This document shows positions 26,090 to 34,492 of a DNA stretch of 64,000 nucleotides, piece after piece. A program made the position numbers and the translations under genes. The notes under the pieces were generated by a model, which ran no database searches, was not told the DNA's origin, and worked only from the letters and a program-made list of their open reading frames with translations. The DNA comes from Candidatus Poribacteria bacterium (lineage in GTDB: Bacteria > Poribacteria > WGA-4E > WGA-3G): the NCBI GenBank assembly GCA_022821725.1, contig JAJEDB010000147.1, positions 28,209 to 92,208 of the forward strand. The letters run 5' to 3'. Position 1 is the stretch's first letter, and each line of letters opens with the position of its first letter.

Positions 26090-28330
26090 CTATACCGCTC
26101 CCGACATTTTTCTCGCAACCCAGAACACCCCGAGCAGTAGGATAAGAAGTCCTGCCCAAAGTGGGTGTGCCCAAATCCGTGTGCGGTGCACCGTTGGTTC
26201 AGGTTCCGGTAAGGCGGCGAGATCATCCAACAGACTTCTCGCCTCAGAAACCGACACTAACCTACCGTCTGTAATTTTGGCGATTTCGTCTAAAACCTCA
26301 AAACGCGCCAAACGCCCTTGTTGTTCCCGATTTAAACCTTGAACTGACAGATCGGTTTGGACCGAAGCCCCAGTTTCAATGCTACTCGCAACGAGTTGAT
26401 AGTTTCCAGATTCTTTCGGGGTAAACGAACCTGCGAACAATCCTATTGCATCACCTTTACCCGGTTGCAGATGTATTGTTTGTGTTTTACCTGACGGCGA
26501 AATCACCTGGACAACAACCGACCCCCTATCCACCGGCGTCCCCAACGGATCGTTCACGTTGGCATTTAACATCACAACATCATCGACGTGCGGTCGGTCG
26601 GGTGAAAAAAACAAACGCATTGATTCGCCTTGTGCCATCTGCCGACGATACGCCATCCACCGAGCGACTTGGCTCCAGAAACGGTAGTGATACTTATCCT
26701 CAACCCCTTGCCGCCACCGCCATGCGCTATCTGTTCCCATAAACAATACTTTACCCGCACCGTAGGTTTTGCTCACGATGAGCGGCACGCGTCCAGAAGT
26801 CGTCGCGACCTCATTGTGCACGGCTAAAGTCTCTGTCCCTGCCTTGGCGCGTTTGACCGCAGCGTACCAGTAGAAACCCGGCAATGTGCGCCATACTTGA
26901 CGGTTGAGTTCCTCGGTTTCTCCGAGGCGAGTTAATAAGCTCCGCTGTCCCAACTGCGTGAGTGCGAAATACCCCTGTGTTGCCGCCCCAACACCATACG
27001 GGGTCGCAGCGTCCAAAACCACGGGATAGAGATCCGCAAGCGGACCGGACATCAACGATTCATGCATCCCGGTCCGTCCCGGCATAAAAACGAGTCCTGA
27101 GGCCTGTGCACTGACAAGCTGCCGTAGGTCCCGTGCCTGTTCAATTGTTAACTGTTTCTCTTTGACACCGACATCACCAAGGAACACCACGTCGTAGCGG
27201 CTCAGTTCGTTGGTCGTAGGAAAGTTTTTGATGTAACTACGCCCGCCGCCGACCTTCGATAGTTTCGGATGAAAAAGTAGGCAGGTCAATTCGACCCCGG
27301 GATCCCGCTCCAAGGCATTGCGCAGATAACGGTACTCCCACCGGGGATAGGATTCGACGACCAGGACCTTCAATTGTTCCTTGCGCACTGATATCGGTAC
27401 GGAAATCTCATTGTTTTCTGGGATTAATTCCTGTGTGTCTCTCGGAATACGCATTGTTAGCAGATAGTCCCCAACTGCTGGCGGTGTCCAGACCATGTTC
27501 TCTTGCGCTTGGTTCATCGCGGGGACACGGATAAGTTTGCTAACAGTTGATTTATTGTTAATATTGTCTCGCAGGTCTCCTTTATAGACTTGCGTCAAGG
27601 TAACATTCACGTCTCTGTCCTGACCCAAGGTGCTGCGAACGACAAAGGGGATACGAAGTTGCTTATTGACAACCGCAAAAGTCGGGGCATCCATACTTAC
27701 TAACTCAAGATCAGGTAACGGCACTTTACTACCCACCCCAACAGCAAAAACCGGAATTCCGCGCATCCGAAACCGCGTCGCCGCTTCGACAGGTGAATTA
27801 CCGATATTCCAATCACCGTCCGACAACAGCACGACCCCGCGAAGATTGGCATGCGTGTCTAAAACTTGCGTCAGTCCGGCGTTCAAATCCGTTGCTTCCT
27901 CCGCCGGATCTAACTGTGAAGAGAAGGGTTCAAATACTACGTTGAGGTCACTGGCATCCGAAGGTTTCCAAATCTCCTCAGACATCAAGGATTGAATCGT
28001 TTCCGCTCGACTTTTCGGATCCCTTTGTTCAACGTCTTGTGAGTCTATTACGTCCCGTGTTTTCATGCTATTAGATGTGTCCCAAAGCACTGCGAGTGTA
28101 GAACGCCGATCGGGTAGTTGTGTTTGCAACCATTCGGGCTGATTCAGGGTTACAACGACCATGCAAATCAACACAAGGCGTAGAAATTCAAGCACTGCGG
28201 TCTTTTTGCTATAACCGCTGCGACACCATGCCAGCCAGCATAATATGCCAGCCACAATTATGACAGCCAAACTCAACCCTAAGAAGGTACCACTTGAGAA
28301 AAATTCGAGGTTTCCCTGCTGTTCCTGCAT
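26090..28330 (-). CDS. VWA-like membrane protein with glutamine-amidotransferase-like domain
   Basis: A 746-residue inner-membrane protein. N-terminal helices lie at about residues 16-36 and 46-62, and a C-terminal helix at about 722-742. A von Willebrand A-like domain follows with the metal site DTSNS in AVLWDTSNSMKTRD. A class I glutamine-amidotransferase-like fold begins at LKVLVVESYPRWEYRYLRNAL near residue 340, with SRYDVVFLGDVGV and GLVFMPGRTGM. It belongs to the set of VWA/GATase-like proteins found between BatA-like and DUF4175 genes. It probably acts in the envelope with the MoxR ATPase. The start has only a weak ribosome site within an AT-rich leader. Confidence 0.82.
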   Translation of the reverse strand: MQEQQGNLEFFSSGTFLGLSLAVIIVAGILCWLAWCRSGYSKKTAVLEFLRLVLICMVVVTLNQPEWLQTQLPDRRSTLAVLWDTSNSMKTRDVIDSQDVEQRDPKSRAETIQSLMSEEIWKPSDASDLNVVFEPFSSQLDPAEEATDLNAGLTQVLDTHANLRGVVLLSDGDWNIGNSPVEAATRFRMRGIPVFAVGVGSKVPLPDLELVSMDAPTFAVVNKQLRIPFVVRSTLGQDRDVNVTLTQVYKGDLRDNINNKSTVSKLIRVPAMNQAQENMVWTPPAVGDYLLTMRIPRDTQELIPENNEISVPISVRKEQLKVLVVESYPRWEYRYLRNALERDPGVELTCLLFHPKLSKVGGGRSYIKNFPTTNELSRYDVVFLGDVGVKEKQLTIEQARDLRQLVSAQASGLVFMPGRTGMHESLMSGPLADLYPVVLDAATPYGVGAATQGYFALTQLGQRSLLTRLGETEELNRQVWRTLPGFYWYAAVKRAKAGTETLAVHNEVATTSGRVPLIVSKTYGAGKVLFMGTDSAWRWRQGVEDKYHYRFWSQVARWMAYRRQMAQGESMRLFFSPDRPHVDDVVMLNANVNDPLGTPVDRGSVVVQVISPSGKTQTIHLQPGKGDAIGLFAGSFTPKESGNYQLVASSIETGASVQTDLSVQGLNREQQGRLARFEVLDEIAKITDGRLVSVSEARSLLDDLAALPEPEPTVHRTRIWAHPLWAGLLILLLGVFWVARKMSGAV

Positions 28331-28608
28331 TTTTTAATTTTTTAATTATTCGCAAGGCGTTAAATGGAGTGTTCTGTTTATCAACGGTTTTCCCTTAAAT
28401 CCGCCTGCGTGTTTTTGCGAATCAATGCTGAATGCGCGTGTGGCATTCAGCGGGGTATTTCTGCGTATTGTTGCAGGCTACTGTCTTGGATAAACTAAAA
28501 CCGGTAGCCCGTAATGTAATGAAGGGGTTTTTGCTTGGGCGTTTCCTCATAGATATACGGAAAGGGACTTTATCCATCAAAACGCCCTGACCGAACCGCA
28601 AGGTAAAC
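28331..28608. other. 278-bp gap inside the MoxR operon holding dispersed repeats
   Basis: No credible gene. It holds CTGCGTATTGTTGCAGGCTA (28461-28480) and GGGGTTTTTGCTTGGG (28524-28539), both shared with the gap at 17793-17842. It also holds CTGACCGAACCGCAAGG (28587-28603), shared with 26029-26045, which abuts the stop codon of the BatA-like gene. It breaks an otherwise tight gene series and may carry a processing site or internal promoter. Confidence 0.6.
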
Positions 28609-30675
28609 TTAAAAAGTCGTTCTGGTTCTCTTACCCGGTAAACTCAGTGCTGCCTCTGCCAGAAGTGCCATTATCATTGCAATCAAAAAAATACGCCATA
28701 GTTCACTCGCTAATGCAGATGTGTCGCCTACATCAACATCAATCCGTCGATACGACATCCCATCAAAGAGTGCATCCACCGTCTCGACAGGGACCGCTGT
28801 AGCACTGTCTTCAATTTGGCTACGATTTACAGCCGTCCAATACGCGCCGTCTCGGTACACACCCGCATGTAACCCGTGTTGTGACAGGAGTGGCGAGTTG
28901 TCCGTAGGTGCGACTAATTCCCAAGCTGAAGCGTCTTTCAACACATCAGGACCTGCGTCGCGCTGAGAGGCGACAGACAAAGCTTGGCAACCCCAGCCCA
29001 ACGCCCGCTGTAAAATCACGTAAAATATGACCCCTTCGCGTTCGAGGGAGGAAAATTGTGCTGTGGGTAGTGTGCTACAGAAATATACCGCACCACGATC
29101 AGTAGCGACACGACTGAGCAGGGGCGCATCGTCATTAAATCTCGCCAAGGGTGTCCCAGGACTTTCAAAAGAACGGTATTGATACGTGCGTAATTCATTC
29201 AGTGGCAACGCGTCTCCGCTCTCTACATGAGCCAGCAGATCTGTATCGCCACGCCACCATGAAGTGCTGAAAATCTGTTGACTTCCAGGAGTTTGCCAGT
29301 CCCGCCAATGCGATCCAAATAGCCGTTCATCTGCGTTCTGATTCCCCTTCCGAATAACGGGTGGGTTGTCCCACAGGTTTCCTATAAAGGCTTGCGTCGG
29401 CGGGAAGAACATAACCACGCGCCCTTTATCAACAAATTGCGCAATCTGCTCTGCGACTGACCCACGCGGTAGAGCTGCTTGCCAGATCAACAATCCTGTA
29501 TTTTCCCATTGTCCCGCAAGCCTATTAAGGCTTGCGCCCTCTGCAGCGCTATCTACAGAGATTACATCAACCTGATGTTGAAGTCGAGGGTCTATCGGAA
29601 TAGCAAGTGCCCGTCGAAACGCTTCACCGTTCTTTACATCATCACTCACAACAACGGCTCTCCGCACCGGCGATTCCGAAAACACAAAGAAGAACCGATT
29701 ATCCAAGGGATTCGCATCGCCCGGCAACCCAACCGAACCCCAACCTGAACGGAGTTTGGTATCGATTGGGATACGATGTCCTTTCAGAGAGGCTTCCTGT
29801 TGGTCAAGCTTCACCTCAACGACAGACCGAACGTTGTTGACTTCAAACTCAATCGGAACCTCTTGACGCATTGTGTCACGATTCCCCTTCGACCGAACTA
29901 TCACATCAAGGACAAGCTCCGCATCGTTCCCGCGTTCCCACCGTTGGACGTTTTCTACCCTTACCGACAAATTGCTTGAAGGCAAATCTGCGTCCGCCAG
30001 CAAGAAATGATGGACACCTTCTAATTGCGCAAATTCCTCGCGTATCGCTTGCCAGCGTCCGCTTTCAACATCCCAATCGTTCTCGTTCAAGTCAGAGCAG
30101 ATCCACACGTCAACGCGTCCCGACTCATTCGCGTTGAGATACGCTAAGGTGGACGCAAGCATTCCCGGAATATCCGCACTGGTGGCACTCGGTCCGGCGA
30201 TGGGTATATCCAATAGTGCCTTCGGTGAATCCACCTCCTGTAGTTGACCGCTTGCACTATCAATCAGAATCAAGTGCGTCCCGTAATCTCCCTGTTCCAG
30301 CAATTCCGCGAGTTTTTGAAGTGCCGCAGATCGCTTTGACTGCCCCGTTTGTAAGTCTTGCCTTTCCATGCTCGCGGAACGGTCCAGGAGTATTAAGGTG
30401 GCATCCGGTTTACTCATTCCGATGCTACCCAACCATCCACCAGATAAGGGACGACTGACGACGAAAATTAGAGCGGCGACCGCAAGCACACGCATCAGTA
30501 GAATAAGGAAATGCCGAAGACGTGCCATACCTTTGCTCATCCGCTTCGCACTCATAAGGAACATCATGGCTGCCCAAGGGATCGTGCGGTGCCGATACTG
30601 ATTGATGAGGTGGATAAGGATCGGCAACGCGATTAAAGGGAGGGCGATTAATGCGAACGGTTGCAGAAAACCCAT
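28609..30675 (-). CDS. BatA-like membrane protein with VWA domain
   Basis: A 688-residue inner-membrane protein. The N-terminal double-helix module (LQPFALIALPLIALPILIHL, then MARLRHFLILLMRVLAVAAL) is the BatA/aerotolerance-type N-terminal domain. A VWA domain with the DRSAS metal site (ATLILLDRSASMERQD, near residue 97) follows. A large periplasmic part and a C-terminal helix (LWRIFLIAMIMALLAEAALS) complete it. Family members work with MoxR AAA+ ATPases on envelope or metal-insertion tasks. The gap to the upstream DUF58 gene is 45 bp, with a CCGCAAGGAATAATTAAAAT leader before the ATG. Confidence 0.87.
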   Translation of the reverse strand: MGFLQPFALIALPLIALPILIHLINQYRHRTIPWAAMMFLMSAKRMSKGMARLRHFLILLMRVLAVAALIFVVSRPLSGGWLGSIGMSKPDATLILLDRSASMERQDLQTGQSKRSAALQKLAELLEQGDYGTHLILIDSASGQLQEVDSPKALLDIPIAGPSATSADIPGMLASTLAYLNANESGRVDVWICSDLNENDWDVESGRWQAIREEFAQLEGVHHFLLADADLPSSNLSVRVENVQRWERGNDAELVLDVIVRSKGNRDTMRQEVPIEFEVNNVRSVVEVKLDQQEASLKGHRIPIDTKLRSGWGSVGLPGDANPLDNRFFFVFSESPVRRAVVVSDDVKNGEAFRRALAIPIDPRLQHQVDVISVDSAAEGASLNRLAGQWENTGLLIWQAALPRGSVAEQIAQFVDKGRVVMFFPPTQAFIGNLWDNPPVIRKGNQNADERLFGSHWRDWQTPGSQQIFSTSWWRGDTDLLAHVESGDALPLNELRTYQYRSFESPGTPLARFNDDAPLLSRVATDRGAVYFCSTLPTAQFSSLEREGVIFYVILQRALGWGCQALSVASQRDAGPDVLKDASAWELVAPTDNSPLLSQHGLHAGVYRDGAYWTAVNRSQIEDSATAVPVETVDALFDGMSYRRIDVDVGDTSALASELWRIFLIAMIMALLAEAALSLPGKRTRTTF

Positions 30676-30697
30676 ATTTTAATTATTCCTTGCGGAG
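30676..30697 (-). promoter_or_regulatory. CCGCAAGG leader with ribosome binding site before the BatA-like gene
   Basis: CCGCAAGGAATAATTAAAAT on the minus strand runs into the ATG at 30675; AAGGA is about 11 bases from it. It has the same layout as at 17709. Confidence 0.5.
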
Positions 30698-30720
30698 GAA
30701 CGGCGACTGACAACTAATCC

Positions 30721-31623
30721 TCACTTGTGTCGTTTCGGTGTCCGACCTAATAGGAATCGCGCTAACACATCGTCGTAGTTCTCATTGATGCGGATACGAT
30801 GATAATCGACTTCGGTCTCCTGAATGACCGTGTTCATACCTTCGAGATATACTTCCAGTGCTCGCTGGTATTGCGCCCCGATGACGGTTGGATCCGCCAA
30901 TATAGGCTCGCCGCCCTCCATGTCAATGAAACGCATGGGACGATCGAATTCCAACGCCAATTCGCGCTGCTCCAACAAATGAAACACCGCGACATCGTGC
31001 TTACGGAATCGTAGATGGTCAAGACAGTTCCGAACGACTTCCGGTTCGATGAACAGATCGGAAAGGATGATAATGAGTGCCCTTTGCGGAACACGTTCAG
31101 CGGTTTCATGGAGAACGTTCGCCAACCCTGTTTCACCAGAGGCTTCCATCGCACCCAATTCATCAAGAACTGCGCTGAGATGTGCCGCACTCCGTTTCGG
31201 TGGTATCTCTTTGTGAAACCCTGTGCCTGCGCAGTAAAGTCCGACAGCATCACCTTGCTGTGCCGCGATATAGGCTAAGGTTCCAGCGATACGACGGGCA
31301 TAGTCCAGTTTACGCATCCCGTCGTGTGCGAAATTCATAGAACCGCTCGTATCAATGACTAAACACATCCGTAAATTGGTGTCAGCCTCAAACTCTTTGA
31401 TGTAGTAGCGATCGTTCCGGGCATAAGCGCGCCAATCAAGTCTCCGAGGGTCATCCCCCGGCACATACTTTCGGTATTCTGCGAACTCAAGGCTCGAACC
31501 ACGAATCGGACTCCGATGTTTGCCCGATACGCTTCCGACCATAGGCAACCGAGCGTGCAATTGAAGGGTCGAAAGTCGTTCCAGCACCTTCTGATCAAGG
31601 TAATCTCGTTTGAGTTCCAACAT
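30721..31623 (-). CDS. DUF58 domain protein
   Basis: A 300-residue protein of the DUF58/VWA-like family. The diagnostic core is RKYVPGDDPRRLDWRAYARN followed by FEADTNLRMCLVIDTSGSMNF, which has a DTSGS metal-ion site, so this is a VWA fold. GSVSGKHRSPIRGSSLEFAE precedes it. DUF58 proteins almost always partner a MoxR ATPase, and the MoxR gene ends 57 bp upstream. No membrane helix is seen, so it is cytoplasmic or peripheral. It probably serves as the adaptor between the ATPase and the membrane VWA proteins downstream. Confidence 0.92.
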   Translation of the reverse strand: MLELKRDYLDQKVLERLSTLQLHARLPMVGSVSGKHRSPIRGSSLEFAEYRKYVPGDDPRRLDWRAYARNDRYYIKEFEADTNLRMCLVIDTSGSMNFAHDGMRKLDYARRIAGTLAYIAAQQGDAVGLYCAGTGFHKEIPPKRSAAHLSAVLDELGAMEASGETGLANVLHETAERVPQRALIIILSDLFIEPEVVRNCLDHLRFRKHDVAVFHLLEQRELALEFDRPMRFIDMEGGEPILADPTVIGAQYQRALEVYLEGMNTVIQETEVDYHRIRINENYDDVLARFLLGRTPKRHK

Positions 31624-31680
31624 TTTTTACTTTTTTATCCTTGGGCATTACTGCGGAATGTAATGGCGCGGTGCCCGGGT

Positions 31681-32694
31681 TTAATCGTTAGAAATCTCTT
31701 CAACGAGTCGGTTGACGATGTCTTTACTGGTAATATTTTCAGACTCGGCAGCGAAGGAGGTGATAACACGATGCGCCAGCACGGGATTCGCCACCGCAAT
31801 AACATCTTCAAGGCGTGCCATGTAGCTGCCACTGAGTGCTGCACGAGCTTTCGCACCGAGAATGAGATATTGAACCGCCCGCGGACCAGCACCCCAAGCA
31901 ACCAAGGGTTTCAACCAATCAGGTGCTGCATCCCCTTTTGGACGTGTGCTGCGGGCGAGGTCCACGGCAAATTCGTAGATGTGCTCGGCGACCGGAACGC
32001 GACGCACAAGGTCTTGAAACGAGCGCACTCGCTCACCGGTCAGAACATGCTCCAGTGTCGGGAGGGACGCGCCAGTCGTTGTGCGGGCAATCTCGATCTC
32101 TTCAAACCGTGCCGGATAATCCACCTCGATTCTGAACATGAATCGGTCTAACTGCGCTTCCGGTAACGGGTAGGTGCCTTCCTGCTCGATTGGGTTCTGC
32201 GTTGCTAAGACAAAGAAGGGGAGATCCAGAGCGTATGTTCTGCCGATGACAGTGATTTTGTATTCCTGCATCGCCTCAAGCATAGCCGCTTGGGTCTTTG
32301 AAGGGGCGCGATTAATCTCATCCGCCAAAATCAGATTCGCAAAGAGGGGTCCCTTTACGAACTCGAACTCCCGTCTACCGCTGGGGATTTCCTGAAGAAT
32401 GTCTGTGCCGGTAATGTCCATCGGCATGAGGTCAGGTGTGAATTGGATGCGACTAAACTGCAACGCCATCGTCTCAGCAAACCGACTGACCAATAACGTC
32501 TTTGCCAAGCCTGGAACACCCATCAGCAGCGCGTGCCCTTGCGAAAATAGGCAAATTGCCAAGTGTTCGATGACCTGTTCCTGACCGATGATAATCCTGG
32601 CAAGTGATGTCTTTAACTGGTCATAGACGTTTCGGAGTTCGTCAATTGCAGCAACGTCATCGGCATGCATTCCGTTATTCATTGAGGTCGTCAT
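31681..32694 (-). CDS. MoxR family AAA+ ATPase
   Basis: A 337-residue cytoplasmic chaperone ATPase. The Walker A motif is MGVPGLAKTLLVSRFAE, with the alanine before Lys that is usual for MoxR. Walker B and following are NLILADEINRAPSKTQAAML, and sensor 1 is FFVLATQNPIEQEGTYPLPE. The C-terminal lid domain follows. MoxR proteins use ATP to remodel or mature client proteins together with VWA proteins, several of which follow in this operon. The ATG at 32694 has AAAAGGAAT upstream. It is the first gene of the long minus-strand series. Confidence 0.94.
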   Translation of the reverse strand: MTTSMNNGMHADDVAAIDELRNVYDQLKTSLARIIIGQEQVIEHLAICLFSQGHALLMGVPGLAKTLLVSRFAETMALQFSRIQFTPDLMPMDITGTDILQEIPSGRREFEFVKGPLFANLILADEINRAPSKTQAAMLEAMQEYKITVIGRTYALDLPFFVLATQNPIEQEGTYPLPEAQLDRFMFRIEVDYPARFEEIEIARTTTGASLPTLEHVLTGERVRSFQDLVRRVPVAEHIYEFAVDLARSTRPKGDAAPDWLKPLVAWGAGPRAVQYLILGAKARAALSGSYMARLEDVIAVANPVLAHRVITSFAAESENITSKDIVNRLVEEISND

Positions 32695-33012
32695 AATATT
32701 CCTTTTAATGATTATCAGTTGTCAGTCGTCAGTTAAGGGGTTTTCATTTAACAAAACCCGCACCGGTGCGGAGTGTCCAATTAATTCTAAACTTTACTAT
32801 ACAGGAAAACCCTTTACCGCGGTTTGAAGTTACGTTCACCCGTCACTTCTTAGTGACACACTTTTAGCGTGAGAAGGTTGCACAATCTCAGAATAACCCC
32901 AAAGAAACACCTCTGTAAGGGTTGGGAGTGTAATACAAGGAATGGATTTGGTCTATTTAAAGACCAAATCCCCAACCCCTACGAAAACTGATAACCGATA
33001 ACTATTCTCATA
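32695..33012. other. 318-bp intergenic region upstream of the MoxR operon with palindromes
   Basis: No gene is seen. A perfect 14-bp palindrome CCGCACCGGTGCGG lies at 32758-32771, about 65 bp ahead of the MoxR start, and could be a regulator site or mRNA hairpin. GGATTTGGTCT/AGACCAAATCC (32944-32971) is an 11-bp perfect hairpin with loop ATTTAA. It is flanked by GTAAGGGTTGGG (32915-32926) and CCCAACCCCTAC (32971-32982), giving a nested larger stem. The hairpin probably marks the MoxR-side boundary beyond the sulfatase stop. Confidence 0.6.
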
Positions 33013-34473
33013 CTAATGCGAAGCGACGCGCGGTATCATCTGCGGGTGCGCATAAACAGTCGCGTCGAAGCTTTTCTGCATCAGTTCCCATTTGACGGAT
33101 TGGTAATCGGCATGCTCCGAAAGATCGTTGTGTTCCCAAGGATCGTTGTCGAGATCGTAAAGTTCGCAAAGTCCCTTTTGATGGTAGGTTACGAGTTTCC
33201 AGCGTCGGTCTCGATACATCGTGGCGTGTGTCCGGTCGGGCATCGAGATGGCATCGAAAAATTCACAACGAACCGCCTCCCGATGATCGTTAGCAGCGGT
33301 ATCACCGCGGAGCAGCGGGGCAAGGGATTTGCCTTGGACGTAGTAGGGAACCTCCATACCCAAAGCATCATATAGCATCGGAACAATATCGGTCAGTTCA
33401 ACGAGGGCATCACTCTGAACGCCTTGCAAAAACTGCCCGGGCCACGAGATCATGAGTGGCACCCGCACGGATCCTTCATAAAAACGACACCCTTTGAATG
33501 CTAACCCGTGGTCGCCAAGTGCCTCTCCGTGATCGGAAGTGAAAACAATGATCGTATCTTCACGCAGTCCTTCAGCGTCGAGGTGGTCGAGTATACGCCC
33601 GAACTCGTAATCGAGTTGCTCAACCATGGCGTAATAAGACGCTTGCATCCGTTTGTCGTCCCATTCCGAAGGTGGTTTCGCTTGGGATTGAAAGTCGATA
33701 CCAGCCTCTGTCAATTTCGACTGAAAGGCAATATCGCTCTCCTGAAAGTGTGGACCGGGCAGTGATTCCGGGTCGTATCGTCGATAATACTCCCACGGCG
33801 CATCAAAGGGTGGGTGTGGATCAAACGGATTGATACTCAGCATCCACGGCTGATTTTCTCGGCGATTTTTCCCAATAAATTCGATTGTTTTCTCGGTGCA
33901 CCAGTAGGTTTGATGAAGGGGCGGCGGAACATTGTCGCGATCCGGGGTCGGTTCTTGCACGCGTCCGGCACTGTTCGGATACTTTTGGGAAATCGCTTTT
34001 CCTGCTATCAACGCTTCAGGATCAACCCCCTGTGCGCGTTGCCAATCCGCGTATTCGTGTCCGAGGGCATTCGGCTTGCCGTGGTCGTGGCTGTATTGGA
34101 AATAGCGGTATCCGTCATCCACACGCTGTTCTTGTGCCTCGAAGGCACTGGCGAGGTGGAGTTTGCCGATTAACCCGCAGTCATACCCGTCTTGTGTCAA
34201 CGCATGGGTTATGAGTCGATCTTCATAATATTCGGGGAAAACCGGGTTGCCGTTGCCAGTGACGCTGACGGCTGAGGGATACATACCCGTCATAAAACTC
34301 GCACGGGAAGGTGTGCAGATGGGAGACTGGCAATAGGCGTGGGTGAATGTGACCGACTGACCCATAAATTCGTCGAGCCTCGGCGTGTTGATGTGTGAAT
34401 TTCCTAAGCCTCTGATAGTATCGAAGCGTTGCTGGTCTGTGCAATACCATAAAATATTCGGACGTTTTTCCAT
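33013..34473 (-). CDS. Sulfatase (alkaline phosphatase superfamily, formylglycine type)
   Basis: A 486-residue type I sulfatase. The formylglycine signature is CTPSR with Cys53 in SPICTPSRASFMTG. Metal ligands include the N-terminal TDQQR and FTSDHGEALGDHG near residue 310. No signal peptide is obvious, so it may be cytoplasmic or exported by another route. It removes sulfate from organic sulfate esters or polysaccharides. The AAAGGAG start site is clear. It follows the PhyH gene by 19 bp and is probably co-transcribed with it and the aldo/keto reductase. A true formylglycine-generating enzyme is needed for activity; the FGE-like protein at 49941 lacks the catalytic cysteines. Confidence 0.92.
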   Translation of the reverse strand: MEKRPNILWYCTDQQRFDTIRGLGNSHINTPRLDEFMGQSVTFTHAYCQSPICTPSRASFMTGMYPSAVSVTGNGNPVFPEYYEDRLITHALTQDGYDCGLIGKLHLASAFEAQEQRVDDGYRYFQYSHDHGKPNALGHEYADWQRAQGVDPEALIAGKAISQKYPNSAGRVQEPTPDRDNVPPPLHQTYWCTEKTIEFIGKNRRENQPWMLSINPFDPHPPFDAPWEYYRRYDPESLPGPHFQESDIAFQSKLTEAGIDFQSQAKPPSEWDDKRMQASYYAMVEQLDYEFGRILDHLDAEGLREDTIIVFTSDHGEALGDHGLAFKGCRFYEGSVRVPLMISWPGQFLQGVQSDALVELTDIVPMLYDALGMEVPYYVQGKSLAPLLRGDTAANDHREAVRCEFFDAISMPDRTHATMYRDRRWKLVTYHQKGLCELYDLDNDPWEHNDLSEHADYQSVKWELMQKSFDATVYAHPQMIPRVASH

Positions 34474-34492
34474 TTTTACTCCTTTTTAATCG

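Noticed and set aside
26064..26174. Longer start for the DUF4175 protein
   Set aside because: It overlaps the upstream VWA gene and lacks the GGAGG site that stands before the ATG at 26063.
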